A stretch of DNA of 52,187 nt from Deltaproteobacteria bacterium (GTDB lineage: Bacteria > Desulfobacterota > Desulfobacteria > Desulfobacterales > B30-G6), in the NCBI GenBank assembly GCA_022340465.1, contig JAJDNW010000029.1, positions 1 through 52,187 of the forward strand. Reading direction: 5' to 3'. The translations under genes and the position numbers were made by a program. The notes below the pieces were generated by a model. That model saw nothing but the letters and a program-made list of their open reading frames with translations. It was not told where the DNA came from and searched no databases. Shown here piece by piece: positions 8,940 through 17,772 of this stretch. Positions within the stretch are counted from its first letter, which is position 1. Every line of letters starts with the position of its first letter.

Positions 8940-9037
8940 GGTGGCGGGTTTATTTTTCAGAGCACCATATCATCGATCCGGCGGGCACAGGGTATGCTTT
9001 GGTTTGATGTGGTGCTTTGTAAAATAAACCCGCCACC
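8940..9037. repeat. 98-nt palindromic element between convergent genes
   Basis: GGTGGCGGGTTTATTTT (8940-8956) is matched exactly in inverse at 9021-9037. Inside it, AGCACCATATCA pairs with TGATGTGGTGCT with one mismatch. The whole folds into one long hairpin. It lies between the ACT gene and the convergent XRE-cupin gene and could serve as a bidirectional terminator or be a small non-autonomous element. Confidence 0.65.
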
Positions 9038-9097
9038 CGCTTAGGGCAAACGGAACGTTATTCTGACAAACACTATAGAATTTCCAGCCTGTCAGTG

Positions 9098-9649
9098 TCA
9101 GGGCCCGTAGATGACGACCAGCAGCTTGGCTTCCTTTTTTCCGATATTGCGCAGGTTGTGGGAAATGCCGGAATTGAAGTGCAGGGAGTCGCCGGTTTTG
9201 AGCTTGTTGATGTGGTCGCCGACCTTCACCTCCACGGTTCCCTCGAGAATGTAGTTGAACTCCTCACCCTCGTGCTGGTAGCCCACACCGACATGGTCCT
9301 GCATGGGGTCGATGGTTACGAGGAAGGCCTTCAGGTGTTTGTTTTCGGCCCCAGGCGTCAGCGTGGTGTAGGCGTAGTTGTCGGTCCGCTTGGTGTAGGC
9401 CTTGATCCGGCGCTTCATTTTGCTTTCGTCGGCCTTCAGCAACGTGCCGGAGTCGATCTCGAGAGCCCGGGCAATCTGTAAAAGTGTTCCCACCGGTGGT
9501 GTGGTTTTTCCGGATTCAATCTCTTTAAGGTAGTCGACGGAAAATCCGGTCTCGTTGGCCAGCTGCTCGTAGCCCAGCTTCTTGGCTGTCCGGGCTTTTT
9601 TTATCTTTGCGCCAACGGAAATCTTGCTATCGGTTTTTTTTTTAGCCAT
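9098..9649 (-). CDS. XRE-family regulator with C-terminal cupin domain
   Basis: A 183-residue transcription factor. The helix-turn-helix spans about residues 12-66 (KKARTAKKLGYEQLANETGFSVDYLKEIESGKTTPP). The small cupin barrel spans about residues 112-180 (HEGEEFNYILEGTVEVKVGD, then FNSGISHNLRN). HTH-cupin proteins of this kind sense small acids or acyl compounds and often control a neighbouring catabolic gene. It begins 21 nt after the stop of the 3-hydroxyacyl-CoA dehydrogenase and is probably its operon partner. A lysine-rich head (MAKKKTDSKIS) precedes the HTH. The ligand is unknown. Confidence 0.88.
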   Translation of the reverse strand: MAKKKTDSKISVGAKIKKARTAKKLGYEQLANETGFSVDYLKEIESGKTTPPVGTLLQIARALEIDSGTLLKADESKMKRRIKAYTKRTDNYAYTTLTPGAENKHLKAFLVTIDPMQDHVGVGYQHEGEEFNYILEGTVEVKVGDHINKLKTGDSLHFNSGISHNLRNIGKKEAKLLVVIYGP

Positions 9650-9670
9650 GTTGTTTACGCAGCGTTGGGG

Positions 9671-10522
9671 TTAATTGTAATCGTAGAATCCCTTGCCGGT
9701 TTTGCGCCCGAGCCAGCCGGCCTCCACATACTTCCGCAACAGGGGGCAGGGCCGGTATTTGGAGTCGTTGAACCCGTTGTACAGGGTTTCCATGATGGCC
9801 AGGCAGGTGTCCAGTCCGATGAGGTCCGCCAGAGTCAGGGGTCCCATGGGGTGGTTCATGCCCAGCTTCATGACCGTGTCGATGTCTTCGCGTTTTCCCA
9901 CGCCGTGATAAAGGCAGTAAACCGCTTCGTTGATCATGGGCAGAAGAATGCGGTTGGCGATGAAGCCCGGGAAGTCATTGGCTTCCGCCGGTGTTTTGCC
10001 GAACCTGACGGCAAGGTCCCAGGTGGTTTTGAACGTTTCGTCCGATGTGGCGATGCCCCGGATGACCTCCACCAGCTTCATTACCGGCACCGGGTTCATG
10101 AAGTGCATACCGATCACGTTGTCCGGGCGCTTGGTCTGGGCCGCGATGCGTCCGATGGGTATCGAAGAGGTGTTGGAGGAAAGGATCACTCCGGGCTTGC
10201 AGATCGCGTCCAGGCCTGTAAAAATTTTGAACTTGAGATCCTCCCTTTCCGTGGCGGCTTCGACCACAAAGTCGGCGGCCTCCATATCCTGCAGTTTCAA
10301 GCTGGGTTGAATACGGTCGAGCGCTGCACGCTTTTCATCTTCAGGCAATTTTCCTTTGGCCACGGCGCGTTCCAGGTTTTTGGTGATGGTGCCGAGGCCG
10401 CGCTGGACAAATTCATCGCTGATGTCGTTCATGATCACCTGCAATCCGCTCATGGCTGCCACCTGGGCAATACCGTTTCCCATCTGACCGGCACCGATGA
10501 CGCCGAATGTCTGAACAGTCAT
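9671..10522 (-). CDS. 3-hydroxybutyryl-CoA (3-hydroxyacyl-CoA) dehydrogenase
   Basis: A 283-residue single-function dehydrogenase that oxidises (S)-3-hydroxyacyl-CoA to 3-ketoacyl-CoA with NAD. The Rossmann motif GAGQMGNG starts at residue 10. The catalytic region GMHFMNPVPVMKLVEVI holds the expected histidine. The C-terminal domain segments FPGFIANRILLPMINEA and HPMGPLTLADLIGLD are typical of Hbd/PaaH. The length equals that of butyrate-pathway Hbd, not the large FadB fusion. AGGAGGAATAT precedes the ATG. It follows the thiolase gene after about 190 nt on the same strand and supplies acetoacetyl-CoA to that enzyme. Confidence 0.93.
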   Translation of the reverse strand: MTVQTFGVIGAGQMGNGIAQVAAMSGLQVIMNDISDEFVQRGLGTITKNLERAVAKGKLPEDEKRAALDRIQPSLKLQDMEAADFVVEAATEREDLKFKIFTGLDAICKPGVILSSNTSSIPIGRIAAQTKRPDNVIGMHFMNPVPVMKLVEVIRGIATSDETFKTTWDLAVRFGKTPAEANDFPGFIANRILLPMINEAVYCLYHGVGKREDIDTVMKLGMNHPMGPLTLADLIGLDTCLAIMETLYNGFNDSKYRPCPLLRKYVEAGWLGRKTGKGFYDYN

Positions 10523-10713
10523 ATATTCCTCCTGTAAATTTTAAGTTTAAAAAGTTCTAAAGATTCGTTGATCACTTCACAATCAGGGCTATAGCCTTGG
10601 CCTACATCGGAAGAAAGTTTTGCTTAACGAAATGTTATCTTTTTAACTTACGAATACGAATTTATGTAGCGCAGGGATTTATCACTGCCAGAGCGCCACG
10701 TGGAACAGCCCCC

Positions 10714-11889
10714 TTATCGCTTGATGATCAGTGCCACCGCTTCTCCGCCGCCCAGGCAGAGCGAGGCCATCCCGGTCTTTTTATCCTTCCGGATCATTTC
10801 ATACAGCAGGGTCACCAGGACGCGGCAGCCACTGGCGCCGATGGGGTGACCCAGGGCGACGCTGCCGCCGTTGACATTGACCCTGGCGTGATCCAGGTCA
10901 AGCTCCTTCATCACCGCCACCGTAGAACCGCTGAAGGCTTCGTTGATTTCAAAAAGATCCACGTCTTCCTGGCTGATACCTTCCTTGTCCAAGCATTTGG
11001 GAATGGCGTACATGGGAGCCACGAGCACATACTTCATGTCGATGCCAAAAGATGCCTGGGCGCCGATGCTTGCCAAAACCCGGCAGCCCAGGGCCCGGGC
11101 CTTTTCTCTGGACATGACCACCACCGCGGCGGCCCCGTCGCTGATAATCGAGGCATTGCCGGCGGTGCCCAGACCGTCTTTACGGAAGGCCGGTTTCATC
11201 TTGGACAGCGCGTCATAGCCTGTCTCCCGGGGGCATTCGTCTTTCGCAAATGTCACCGGGTTCCCTTTGCGCCGGGGGATCTCGACGGGGACGATCTGGT
11301 CTTCGAAGCGTCCGGCGGCGATGGCGGCCAGAGCCCGTTCATACGAGGTTGCCGCATACCGGTCCTGGTCCTCGCGGCTGACGCCGTAGCGTTCGGAGCA
11401 AAGCTCGTTGGATATACCCATGTGGAAATCGTTGACCACGTCCCACAAGCCGTCATGCAGCATGTGGTCTTCGAGTTTGCCTGCCCCCATACGGTAGCCG
11501 AAGCGTGCCTTGTCCAGATAATAGGGCGCCAGGCTCATATTTTCCATCCCGCCGGCGACGACAACATCCGCGTCTCCCACCTGTATGGCCTGGGCGGCCA
11601 GCATAATTGATTTCAGGGATGAACCGCAGACCTTGTTGACGGTGATGCATTCCGCCTCCCAGGGCATGTCCGCCTTTACGGCGGCCTGCTTGGCGGGGTT
11701 TTGGCCGTAGCCGCAAGGGAGCACCTGCCCCATGATCACCTCGTTGACGTCGTGTTTTTCGATGCCGGCTCTTTTGACCGCTTCGCGGATGACGACGGCC
11801 CCCAGGTCGGTGGCGCCGGTTTGACCCAGCGAACCGTTGAAACTCCCCAGGGCTGTCCGGCAGGCACTGACGATAACTGCTTCTTTCAT
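10714..11889 (-). CDS. Acetyl-CoA C-acetyltransferase (thiolase)
   Basis: A 391-residue thiolase II type enzyme that cleaves acetoacetyl-CoA (or 3-ketoacyl-CoA) with CoA, or condenses two acetyl-CoA. Cys88 in VNKVCGSSLKS is the acylated cysteine. The histidine in GSVALGHPIGASGCR (about residue 348) and Cys378 in CLGGGEAVAL complete the active site. Length and motifs are complete. AAGGGAG lies before the ATG. It sits with Hbd downstream and icmF upstream, all on the minus strand, which fits the terminal step of C4 acyl-CoA oxidation. Confidence 0.93.
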   Translation of the reverse strand: MKEAVIVSACRTALGSFNGSLGQTGATDLGAVVIREAVKRAGIEKHDVNEVIMGQVLPCGYGQNPAKQAAVKADMPWEAECITVNKVCGSSLKSIMLAAQAIQVGDADVVVAGGMENMSLAPYYLDKARFGYRMGAGKLEDHMLHDGLWDVVNDFHMGISNELCSERYGVSREDQDRYAATSYERALAAIAAGRFEDQIVPVEIPRRKGNPVTFAKDECPRETGYDALSKMKPAFRKDGLGTAGNASIISDGAAAVVVMSREKARALGCRVLASIGAQASFGIDMKYVLVAPMYAIPKCLDKEGISQEDVDLFEINEAFSGSTVAVMKELDLDHARVNVNGGSVALGHPIGASGCRVLVTLLYEMIRKDKKTGMASLCLGGGEAVALIIKR

Positions 11890-11966
11890 GGTTAATCTCC
11901 CTTGTTTACTGCTGACATTCTTAATGTAATCAATTTTGAATTAAATTTATCAGAGCAATATTATCA

Positions 11967-12097
11967 GGGTTCAAGGATCCAAGGGGTCCAGGGGCCAAGT
12001 GGAAAAAGCGCATAGCTTATAGCGTGCCATGGTCTATACGCCATGAACTCGTTTCTGTTTCACTTGAACCCTCGAACCCCTGGTTCCTTGAATCCTA
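11967..12097. repeat. TTCAAGG-type inverted repeat element, copy 1
   Basis: The left arm starts GGGTTCAAGGATCCAAGG and runs to CCAAGTG. The right arm runs from CACTTGAACCC to CCTTGAATCCTA. The arms are imperfect inverted repeats of about 36 nt. The core (AAAAAGCGCATAGCTTATAGC) resembles the reverse complement of copy 3 (43057-43172), so the elements are homologous and lie in opposite orientation. No open reading frame is visible inside. Together with the hairpin at 12195-12237 it fills the 349-nt gap between thiolase and icmF; apart from the thiolase ribosome binding site nothing else is evident there. Confidence 0.7.
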
Positions 12098-12194
12098 ATT
12101 TGAAGGAAAAAATCATCGAAACGAACATTGATTGCTCTTAGTAGCGATAGCAATTATAAACGTTTTCCGGTATAGGCCCGCAGAGCCGTCACGT

Positions 12195-12237
12195 AATGAA
12201 TTTGAGCAAAATGGAAGCCATTTTGCTCAAATTCATT
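12195..12237 (-). terminator. Perfect 20-bp hairpin abutting the icmF stop codon
   Basis: AATGAATTTGAGCAAAATGG (12195-12214), loop AAG, and its exact inverse (12218-12237). It lies one base after the icmF stop on the minus strand. No U-tract follows. Further downstream on that strand is a GGCTCTGCGGG...CCGG motif like that after fhs. Confidence 0.65.
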
Positions 12238-12238
12238 G

Positions 12239-15200
12239 CTACATGTTGCGGCGATACTGGCCGCCGACATCATACAACGCCTGGGTAATCTGCCCCAGGC
12301 TGCAACGGCGCACCGTGTTCATCAGTTCCTCGAAAATGTTGTCGCCGGCAAGGGCCACTTGCTGGAGCCGTTCCAGCGCCTCCGGCGCGGCAGCCTCGTT
12401 TTGCTTCTGAAAGTCGGCCAGCCGTTTCAGCTGCGACTGCTTTTCCTCCTCGGTCGCCCGGGCCAGTTCGAGGCCCTCGCTAAGCACCTCGAATTCGGCA
12501 TCCGGGTCCCTGAAGGTGTTGACGCCGATGATGGGCAGTTTGCCGGTGTGTTTCAGACTCTCGTAGTACATGGATTCTTCCTGAATCTTGCTGCGCTGGT
12601 AGCCGGTTTCCATGGCTCCCAGCACGCCGCCGCGCTCGCTGATTCTCTCGAATTCGTAGAGGACGGCTTCTTCAACAAGCCGGGTAAGCTCTTCCACGAT
12701 GAAGCTGCCCTGGAGCATGTTTTGGTTTTTGGCCAGCCCCCACTCCCGGTTGATGATCAACTGGATGGCCAGTGCGCGCCTGACCGATTCGTTGCTGGGG
12801 GTGGTGATGGCTTCATCGAAGGCATTGGTGTGCAGGCTGTTGCAGTTGTCGTATATGGCGCAGAGGGCCTGCAGCGACGTTCTGATGTCGTTGAACTGGA
12901 TGTCCTGGCTGTGGAGGGAGCGCCCCGACGTCTGAATGTGGTATTTCAGCATCTGTGAGCGCGGGGACCCGCCGTAGAGGTTTTTCATGGCAATGGCCCA
13001 AATCCGGCGGGCCACCCGGCCGATTACCGTGTATTCCGGGTCCATCCCGTTGGAAAAGAAAAAAGACAGGTTCGGGGCAAAGGCGTCGATGGGCATTCCC
13101 CTGGATAGGTAGTACTCCACGTAGGTAAACCCGTTGGCCAAGGTCAGGGCCAGCTGGGTGATGGGGTTGGCGCCGGCCTCCGCGATGTGGTACCCGGATA
13201 TGGACACCGAGTAGAAATTGCGCACATGGTTGTCGATGAAGTACTGCTGGATGTCACCCATCATCTTGAGAGCGAACTCAATGGAAAAAATGCAGGTGTT
13301 CTGCCCCTGGTCTTCTTTGAGAATGTCTGCCTGCACGGTTCCCCGTACGTTGCCGAGCACGTGCTCCCTGATGCTGGCGTAGGTTTCGGACGTCGGCTCA
13401 CCGCCGTTTTCAAGCCGGTACTTGTCGACTTGCTGATCGATGGCTGCATTGAGAAACATGGCCAGGACAATGGGGGCCGGACCGTTAATGGTCATGGAAA
13501 CCGAGGTGTTCGGCGCGCACAGCTCGAAGCCGTCGTACAGCGTTTTGACATCCTCGAGGGAGCAGACGCTGACGCCGGAGGTGCCCACTTTTCCGTAGAT
13601 ATCCGGACGGATGTCGGGGTCGTAGCCGTAAAGGGTTACGGAGTCGAAAGCCGTGGACAACCGTTTTGCCTTGCTGTCCGCCGAAAGAAGTTTGAAGCGT
13701 TGATTGGTTCTGGCGGGATCCCCTTCACCGGCGAACATGCGCGTGGGATCTTCGTCTACCCTTTTTACAGGGAAAACGCCGGCTGTGAAGGGGAAGTGCC
13801 CGGCCACATTTTCACCGCGCATCCAGTGGTAGATTTCACCGGGGTCCTCGAATTCCGGCAGGGCGATTTTAGGGATTTTCTGGTGGCACAATGATTCCAC
13901 GAAAAGGGGTACGCGTATCTCCTGGTCGCGAACCCGATAGACTAGCTCGTCCTTCCGGTAGGCTTCATTGATTCGTTCCCACTCCTCGAGCAGCGCCGGA
14001 GCCTCGGGGCCCAATGCGGCCCGGGTCCCTTCGAGCTCCCGTTTCAAACGGTCCAGGGCGGCGCCGGCATTGTCTTCAGTCAGGGAGAGCACCTTTTCCG
14101 CCTCTTCGAGATGCCATATCCTGCGGAGAAGATTGCCTTGGTCTTTTGTTTTTTGGTGGTAACGCCGTATCTCTTCCGCGATTTCGGCAAGATAGCGGGT
14201 CCGTTCCGGGGGGATGATGATGGTTTTGGATGAGGAGGTGGTTCCCGGCGGCCGTTGCAGCCCGGATTCAAACCGAATACCGGTTTTGGCTTCGACGGTA
14301 TCGATAATGGCATGGTAGAGCGCCGTGACCCCGTCATCGTTGAATTTGGAGGCAATCGTGCCAAATACGGGCATCTCCCCGGGAGACTTTTCCCACAGGT
14401 TACGGTTGCGCTGAACCTGCTTGCGTACATCCCTGACGGCATCCTCGCTGCCCCGTTTTTCGAACTTGTTGACCACCACCAGGTCGGCATAGTCGAGCAT
14501 ATCGATTTTTTCCAGCTGGGAAGCGGCCCCGAATTCGCTGGTCATCACATAGATGGAAAGATCGCTCAGGTTGACGATGTTCGAATCTCCCTGCCCGATG
14601 CCCGCTGTTTCGGCGATGACCAGGTCGTAGCCGGCGGCCCTGGCGACTCGGATCACTTCACCCAGGGCCAGCGGAATCTCCGTGCTGGAATGGCGGGTTG
14701 CCAGCGAGCGCATGAAAATCCTGGGGTTTTTAATGGCGTTCATGCGGATGCGATCCCCCAAAAGCGCACCACCGGTTTTACGCCGGGAGGGATCGCTGCT
14801 GATGATGGCGATGCGAATGTCCCGCATGTCGTGCAGAAACCGTAGAATCAATTCGTCGGTGAGGGAGGACTTGCCCGCCCCTCCTGTTCCGGTAATGCCG
14901 ATGACTGGTATCGTCCGGTCCTCGATTTTTTCGTCCAGCCTGGTCCTCAGATTGTCCAGGTCAAACGCGTCGTCGTCAACAGCCTGCTCGACGGTAGTCA
15001 TCAGTCTGGCTACCACCAGCCGGTTTTCCGGCGAGAGCGCGGCGAGGTCCGGGGCGTCATCAATGCCCGCCATCGGAAAGTCCAGTTCCCTGGTCATGTG
15101 GTTGATAAGTCCCTGCAGCCCCATGGAGGCACCGTCTTCGGGAGAGTAAATTTTTGTAACGCCGTAGGCTTGAAGCTCCCGAATTTCTTCCGGTACGATA

Positions 15201-15508
15201 ACGCCGCCCCCACCCCCGAAAATTTTTATGTGGGGCGCACCGTTTTCTTTGAGGAGGTCCACCATGTATTTGAAAAATTCGATGTGGCCACCCTGGTAGC
15301 TGGAAACGGCAATGCCCTGGGCATCTTCTTCGATGGCGGCATCGACGATCTCCTTGACCGACCGGTTGTGGCCCAGGTGGATTACCTCCACACCGGTACT
15401 TTGCAGTATCCGGCGCATGATGTTGATGGATGCGTCGTGGCCGTCGAAAAGCGACGTTGCTGTGACGACGCGGATGTTGTTTTCAGGCTTGTAGACTTCT
15501 GTTTCCAC
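12239..15508 (-). CDS. icmF: Fused isobutyryl-CoA mutase IcmF
   Basis: A 1,089-residue adenosylcobalamin enzyme interconverting isobutyryl-CoA and n-butyryl-CoA. The B12-binding domain comes first, with DGHDAS at residues 22-27 (His24 the likely cobalt ligand). A MeaB-like GTPase follows, with P-loop GTGGAGKSS at about 207-215 and [14 protein letters not shown] near 345. The mutase barrel runs from about 530 to the end. TAGVFPVKR (Phe579) replaces the tyrosine-bearing segment of methylmalonyl-CoA mutase, as known for IcmF. The GTG at 15508 is chosen because AGGAGG lies 8 nt before it and the domain begins there. The in-frame extension to 15814 has no similarity and overlaps the regulator gene. 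It follows the TetR gene by 53 nt. Related pivalyl-CoA mutases share this architecture, so the exact substrate is not proven. Confidence 0.93.
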   Translation of the reverse strand: METEVYKPENNIRVVTATSLFDGHDASINIMRRILQSTGVEVIHLGHNRSVKEIVDAAIEEDAQGIAVSSYQGGHIEFFKYMVDLLKENGAPHIKIFGGGGGVIVPEEIRELQAYGVTKIYSPEDGASMGLQGLINHMTRELDFPMAGIDDAPDLAALSPENRLVVARLMTTVEQAVDDDAFDLDNLRTRLDEKIEDRTIPVIGITGTGGAGKSSLTDELILRFLHDMRDIRIAIISSDPSRRKTGGALLGDRIRMNAIKNPRIFMRSLATRHSSTEIPLALGEVIRVARAAGYDLVIAETAGIGQGDSNIVNLSDLSIYVMTSEFGAASQLEKIDMLDYADLVVVNKFEKRGSEDAVRDVRKQVQRNRNLWEKSPGEMPVFGTIASKFNDDGVTALYHAIIDTVEAKTGIRFESGLQRPPGTTSSSKTIIIPPERTRYLAEIAEEIRRYHQKTKDQGNLLRRIWHLEEAEKVLSLTEDNAGAALDRLKRELEGTRAALGPEAPALLEEWERINEAYRKDELVYRVRDQEIRVPLFVESLCHQKIPKIALPEFEDPGEIYHWMRGENVAGHFPFTAGVFPVKRVDEDPTRMFAGEGDPARTNQRFKLLSADSKAKRLSTAFDSVTLYGYDPDIRPDIYGKVGTSGVSVCSLEDVKTLYDGFELCAPNTSVSMTINGPAPIVLAMFLNAAIDQQVDKYRLENGGEPTSETYASIREHVLGNVRGTVQADILKEDQGQNTCIFSIEFALKMMGDIQQYFIDNHVRNFYSVSISGYHIAEAGANPITQLALTLANGFTYVEYYLSRGMPIDAFAPNLSFFFSNGMDPEYTVIGRVARRIWAIAMKNLYGGSPRSQMLKYHIQTSGRSLHSQDIQFNDIRTSLQALCAIYDNCNSLHTNAFDEAITTPSNESVRRALAIQLIINREWGLAKNQNMLQGSFIVEELTRLVEEAVLYEFERISERGGVLGAMETGYQRSKIQEESMYYESLKHTGKLPIIGVNTFRDPDAEFEVLSEGLELARATEEEKQSQLKRLADFQKQNEAAAPEALERLQQVALAGDNIFEELMNTVRRCSLGQITQALYDVGGQYRRNM

Positions 15509-15561
15509 TAAACGTTCCTCCTCAGCTGAAATTCGAAACGGGCAAAGCAGCGCAGGCTTCG

Positions 15562-16206
15562 CTATGACGACCGGGACACCATGCCGATGATTAAATCCGT
15601 TTGAGCACGTATGTAGTCGTCGATGCTGTGATGCCGTGCCAAATACCACCGTCTGAAGGTCCACATGTGCCCCAGAACCGTGATATTGTGAGCCACCAAT
15701 TCCAGTTTTTCGTCGCTCATGGCGGGCAGATCGCCGCCGGCTACCAGGCCGGCAAGCACCTCCATGAGTACACCGGTGATGCGCAGCTCGTTTTCTAAAA
15801 CCCTTTTGCGCCACACCACGGGCAGAGACCTGGTTTCCTGGTAGATAAGCAGAATGAAGTCACTCATCCGGTGGCACACCAGAAAGTATTCCCGGACAAC
15901 CTCGGCCAAGACCTCTTTGCCGACGGCCCTTCGCTGCATGGCTTCGGCAACGCCGTGTTCAACTTCGGTGTGAATGTATTCGCAAACCAAGTATAGAACG
16001 TCCTCCTTGGAGGTAACGTATTCATACAGAGAGCCGATGGAAAATCCCGCCGTCCTGGCAATCTGGCGTGTGGTCGTTTTGTGAAACCCCTGTTCGATGA
16101 AAAGCTTGGCCGCGGCTTCCACGATCTGTCGCCGCCTTTTTTCCACCAGATCGGGGTTCTTTACCTGGGTGGGAACATCACGGGTCCGGATGGGTTGCTC
16201 ATGCAT
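15562..16206 (-). CDS. TetR/AcrR regulator of acyl-CoA metabolism (FadR/KstR2-like)
   Basis: A 214-residue TetR repressor. The HTH is at residues 26-72 ([39 protein letters not shown]). The [19 protein letters not shown] segment is typical of the acyl-CoA-responsive subgroup. It is the first gene of a tetR-icmF unit and divergent from an acyl-CoA dehydrogenase. A palindrome lies between it and a possible promoter (TTGACG, 17 nt, TAGCCT on the minus strand, 16300-16272), which fits autorepression. The effector is probably an acyl-CoA of the pathway; this is inferred from family and context. Confidence 0.9.
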   Translation of the reverse strand: MHEQPIRTRDVPTQVKNPDLVEKRRRQIVEAAAKLFIEQGFHKTTTRQIARTAGFSIGSLYEYVTSKEDVLYLVCEYIHTEVEHGVAEAMQRRAVGKEVLAEVVREYFLVCHRMSDFILLIYQETRSLPVVWRKRVLENELRITGVLMEVLAGLVAGGDLPAMSDEKLELVAHNITVLGHMWTFRRWYLARHHSIDDYIRAQTDLIIGMVSRSS

Positions 16207-16248
16207 GCTCTATTCGTTCCATTCTCGATGGGGCGATCACATTGTTTT

Positions 16249-16264
16249 CTGAGCGAGCGCTCAG
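16249..16264. promoter_or_regulatory. Probable TetR operator 1 (tetR-icmF side)
   Basis: CTGAGCG-AG-CGCTCAG: 7-nt perfect inverted arms around AG. The core CGAGCGCTC is shared with the second site at 16442-16451. It lies downstream of a weak minus-strand promoter and about 45 nt before the tetR start, where a repressor would block transcription. Confidence 0.65.
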
Positions 16265-16402
16265 TCGTAGAAGGCTACCACAGCCTTTTCCATTCGTCAA
16301 GGCTTAAGCTACAGACCGTAGGCAAGCATGCGGCGGCCGCACATAAAATTAAACTTATATATCAACCGGTTAATATGACTGCTGACATCGAACAGAAAGC
16401 GG

Positions 16403-16451
16403 TTGACAATAAGATTCTCTTTATATTACCATGCATCCGACCGAGCGCTCG
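16403..16451 (+). promoter_or_regulatory. Promoter and probable TetR operator 2 (acyl-CoA dehydrogenase side)
   Basis: TTGACA (16403-16408), a 15-nt spacer and TATTAC form a plausible sigma-70 promoter. The perfect 10-bp palindrome CGAGCGCTCG follows at 16442-16451, extended as GACCGAGCGCTCGTTC. With site 1, it makes the 315-nt divergent gap a likely double-operator control region. Nothing else was recognised in this gap. Confidence 0.6.
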
Positions 16452-16521
16452 TTCATAATAGTTTTTCTTGCCTATGCAGCTGTTTTAACATCATTTCTCA
16501 TTGCTGGAAAAGGAGGGCCGG

Positions 16522-17670
16522 GTGGATTTCGATTTAACCAAAGAACAGGAAATGATCCGCAAAGAAGTCCGCACATTTGCCAACGCCGAAATTGCTCCTG
16601 TCGCCGCCGAACTGGATGAAAATGAAACGTTTTCAGCCGATCTGACCCGGAAAATGGGCGAGATCGGGCTGTTCGGCATGTTCGTTCCCGAGGCGTACGA
16701 CGGGCAGGCCATGGACTATATATCCTACATTATCGCCGTGGAGGAGGTTGCCCGGGTGGACGGTTCCCAGGCGGCCACCATCGCGGCGGGCAATTCCCTC
16801 GGTATCGGCCCTTTGAATTATTTCGGTACAGAGGAGCAGAAACGCAAATACCTGCCGAAGCTGTGCCGCGGCGAGGCCTTGTGGGGGTTCGGGCTGACGG
16901 AGCCAACTGCCGGGTCGGATGCCGGGGGCAGCCATACCACCGCCGTTCAGGATGGGAACGAATGGGTGCTGAACGGGTCGAAAATTTTCATCACCAATGC
17001 CGCCTGCGAAATGTCTCTGGGGGTGACAGTGCAGGCCAAGACCGGAACAAGGCCGAGTGGAAAACCGGAGTACACCTGCTTTTTGGTCGAGCACGGCACA
17101 CCGGGGTTCAAGGCCGTTCCCATGCATAAAAAACTCATGTGGCGGGCATCCAGCACGGCGGAATTGTATTTTGACGATGTGCGTGTCCCGGCGGAAAACA
17201 TGCTGGGCAACAAGGGGGATGGGTTTCACCAGATGCTGCAGACGCTGGATGGCGGAAGGCTTTCCATTGGGGCCATGGGGTTGGGTGGCGCGCAGGGGGC
17301 GTATGATGCCGCCCTGACATACAGCCGGAAAAGGGAGCAGTTCGGGCAGCCCATCTCCAAATTTCAGGCGGTGGCGTTCAAGCTCGCGGACTGCGCCGTG
17401 GAAATCGAATGCGCCAGAAATCTGCTCTACAAGGCCTGCTGGCTCAGGGATAAAAAACGCCCTTTTGAAAAAGAGGCGGCCATGGCAAAACTCTACTGCT
17501 CCGAGGTCATGGGGCGGGTGGCCGACCACGCCGTCCAGCTACACGGAGGATACGGGTTGATGAAGGAGTACAACGTGGAGCGCTTTTACCGGGACCAGAA
17601 GCTTCTCACGATCGGTGAAGGGACTTCCGAAGTCCAGCGCATCGTTATTTCGCGCTATATCGGCTGCTAA
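16522..17670 (+). CDS. Acyl-CoA dehydrogenase (short-chain/isobutyryl type)
   Basis: A 382-residue flavoprotein that introduces the alpha-beta double bond into an acyl-CoA and passes electrons to ETF. It opens VDFDLTKEQEMIRKEVRTFA. FAD/substrate motifs GFGLTEPTAGSDAGG and HGGYGLMKEYNVERFYRD are present, and the catalytic glutamate is Glu366 in GEGTSEVQR. GTG 16522 is preferred because AAGGAGG sits just before it; the in-frame TTG at 16501 would bury that site. It is divergent from the TetR gene and probably heads a long plus-strand operon. Butyryl-, isobutyryl- or isovaleryl-CoA are all possible substrates. With IcmF nearby, butyryl-CoA is the simplest. Confidence 0.92.
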   Translation: MDFDLTKEQEMIRKEVRTFANAEIAPVAAELDENETFSADLTRKMGEIGLFGMFVPEAYDGQAMDYISYIIAVEEVARVDGSQAATIAAGNSLGIGPLNYFGTEEQKRKYLPKLCRGEALWGFGLTEPTAGSDAGGSHTTAVQDGNEWVLNGSKIFITNAACEMSLGVTVQAKTGTRPSGKPEYTCFLVEHGTPGFKAVPMHKKLMWRASSTAELYFDDVRVPAENMLGNKGDGFHQMLQTLDGGRLSIGAMGLGGAQGAYDAALTYSRKREQFGQPISKFQAVAFKLADCAVEIECARNLLYKACWLRDKKRPFEKEAAMAKLYCSEVMGRVADHAVQLHGGYGLMKEYNVERFYRDQKLLTIGEGTSEVQRIVISRYIGC

Positions 17671-17745
17671 TTTTTGCTTCGCAAAAAATTAGTGAACGCG
17701 GCTTCCGTCTTCGCTCTTTGAGTTTTGCCGAGACAAGCCGCCGCT
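17667..17745 (+). terminator. Stop-codon hairpin and GCGGCTT...AAGCCGC repeat module
   Basis: CTAATTTTTGC-TTC-GCAAAAAATTAG includes the dehydrogenase stop codon; one T is bulged. GCGGCTT (17696) and AAGCCGC then enclose GTCTTCGCTCTTTGAGTTTT. The same inner sequence recurs inverted near 46751-46780 and in diverged form after fhs (37093-37138). It separates two genes that otherwise look cotranscribed. Confidence 0.6.
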
Positions 17746-17772
17746 ATTTTATTAAAATAAGGAGTTAGAAAT

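Noticed and set aside
10597-11610. A 337-codon plus-strand frame opposite the thiolase
   Set aside because: It is an antisense shadow of a thiolase with full catalytic motifs; the translated sequence resembles no family.
11967-12097. GGTTCAAGG-like T-arm sequences suggesting tRNA genes in the intergenic repeats
   Set aside because: No acceptor or anticodon stem can be built; the motif belongs to the arms of the dispersed inverted repeat. No tRNA or rRNA was found anywhere in the window.
15509-15814. N-terminal extension of IcmF by 102 residues
   Set aside because: The extension overlaps the TetR gene in another frame, has no similarity to IcmF, and the GTG at 15508 has an AGGAGG at ideal spacing.
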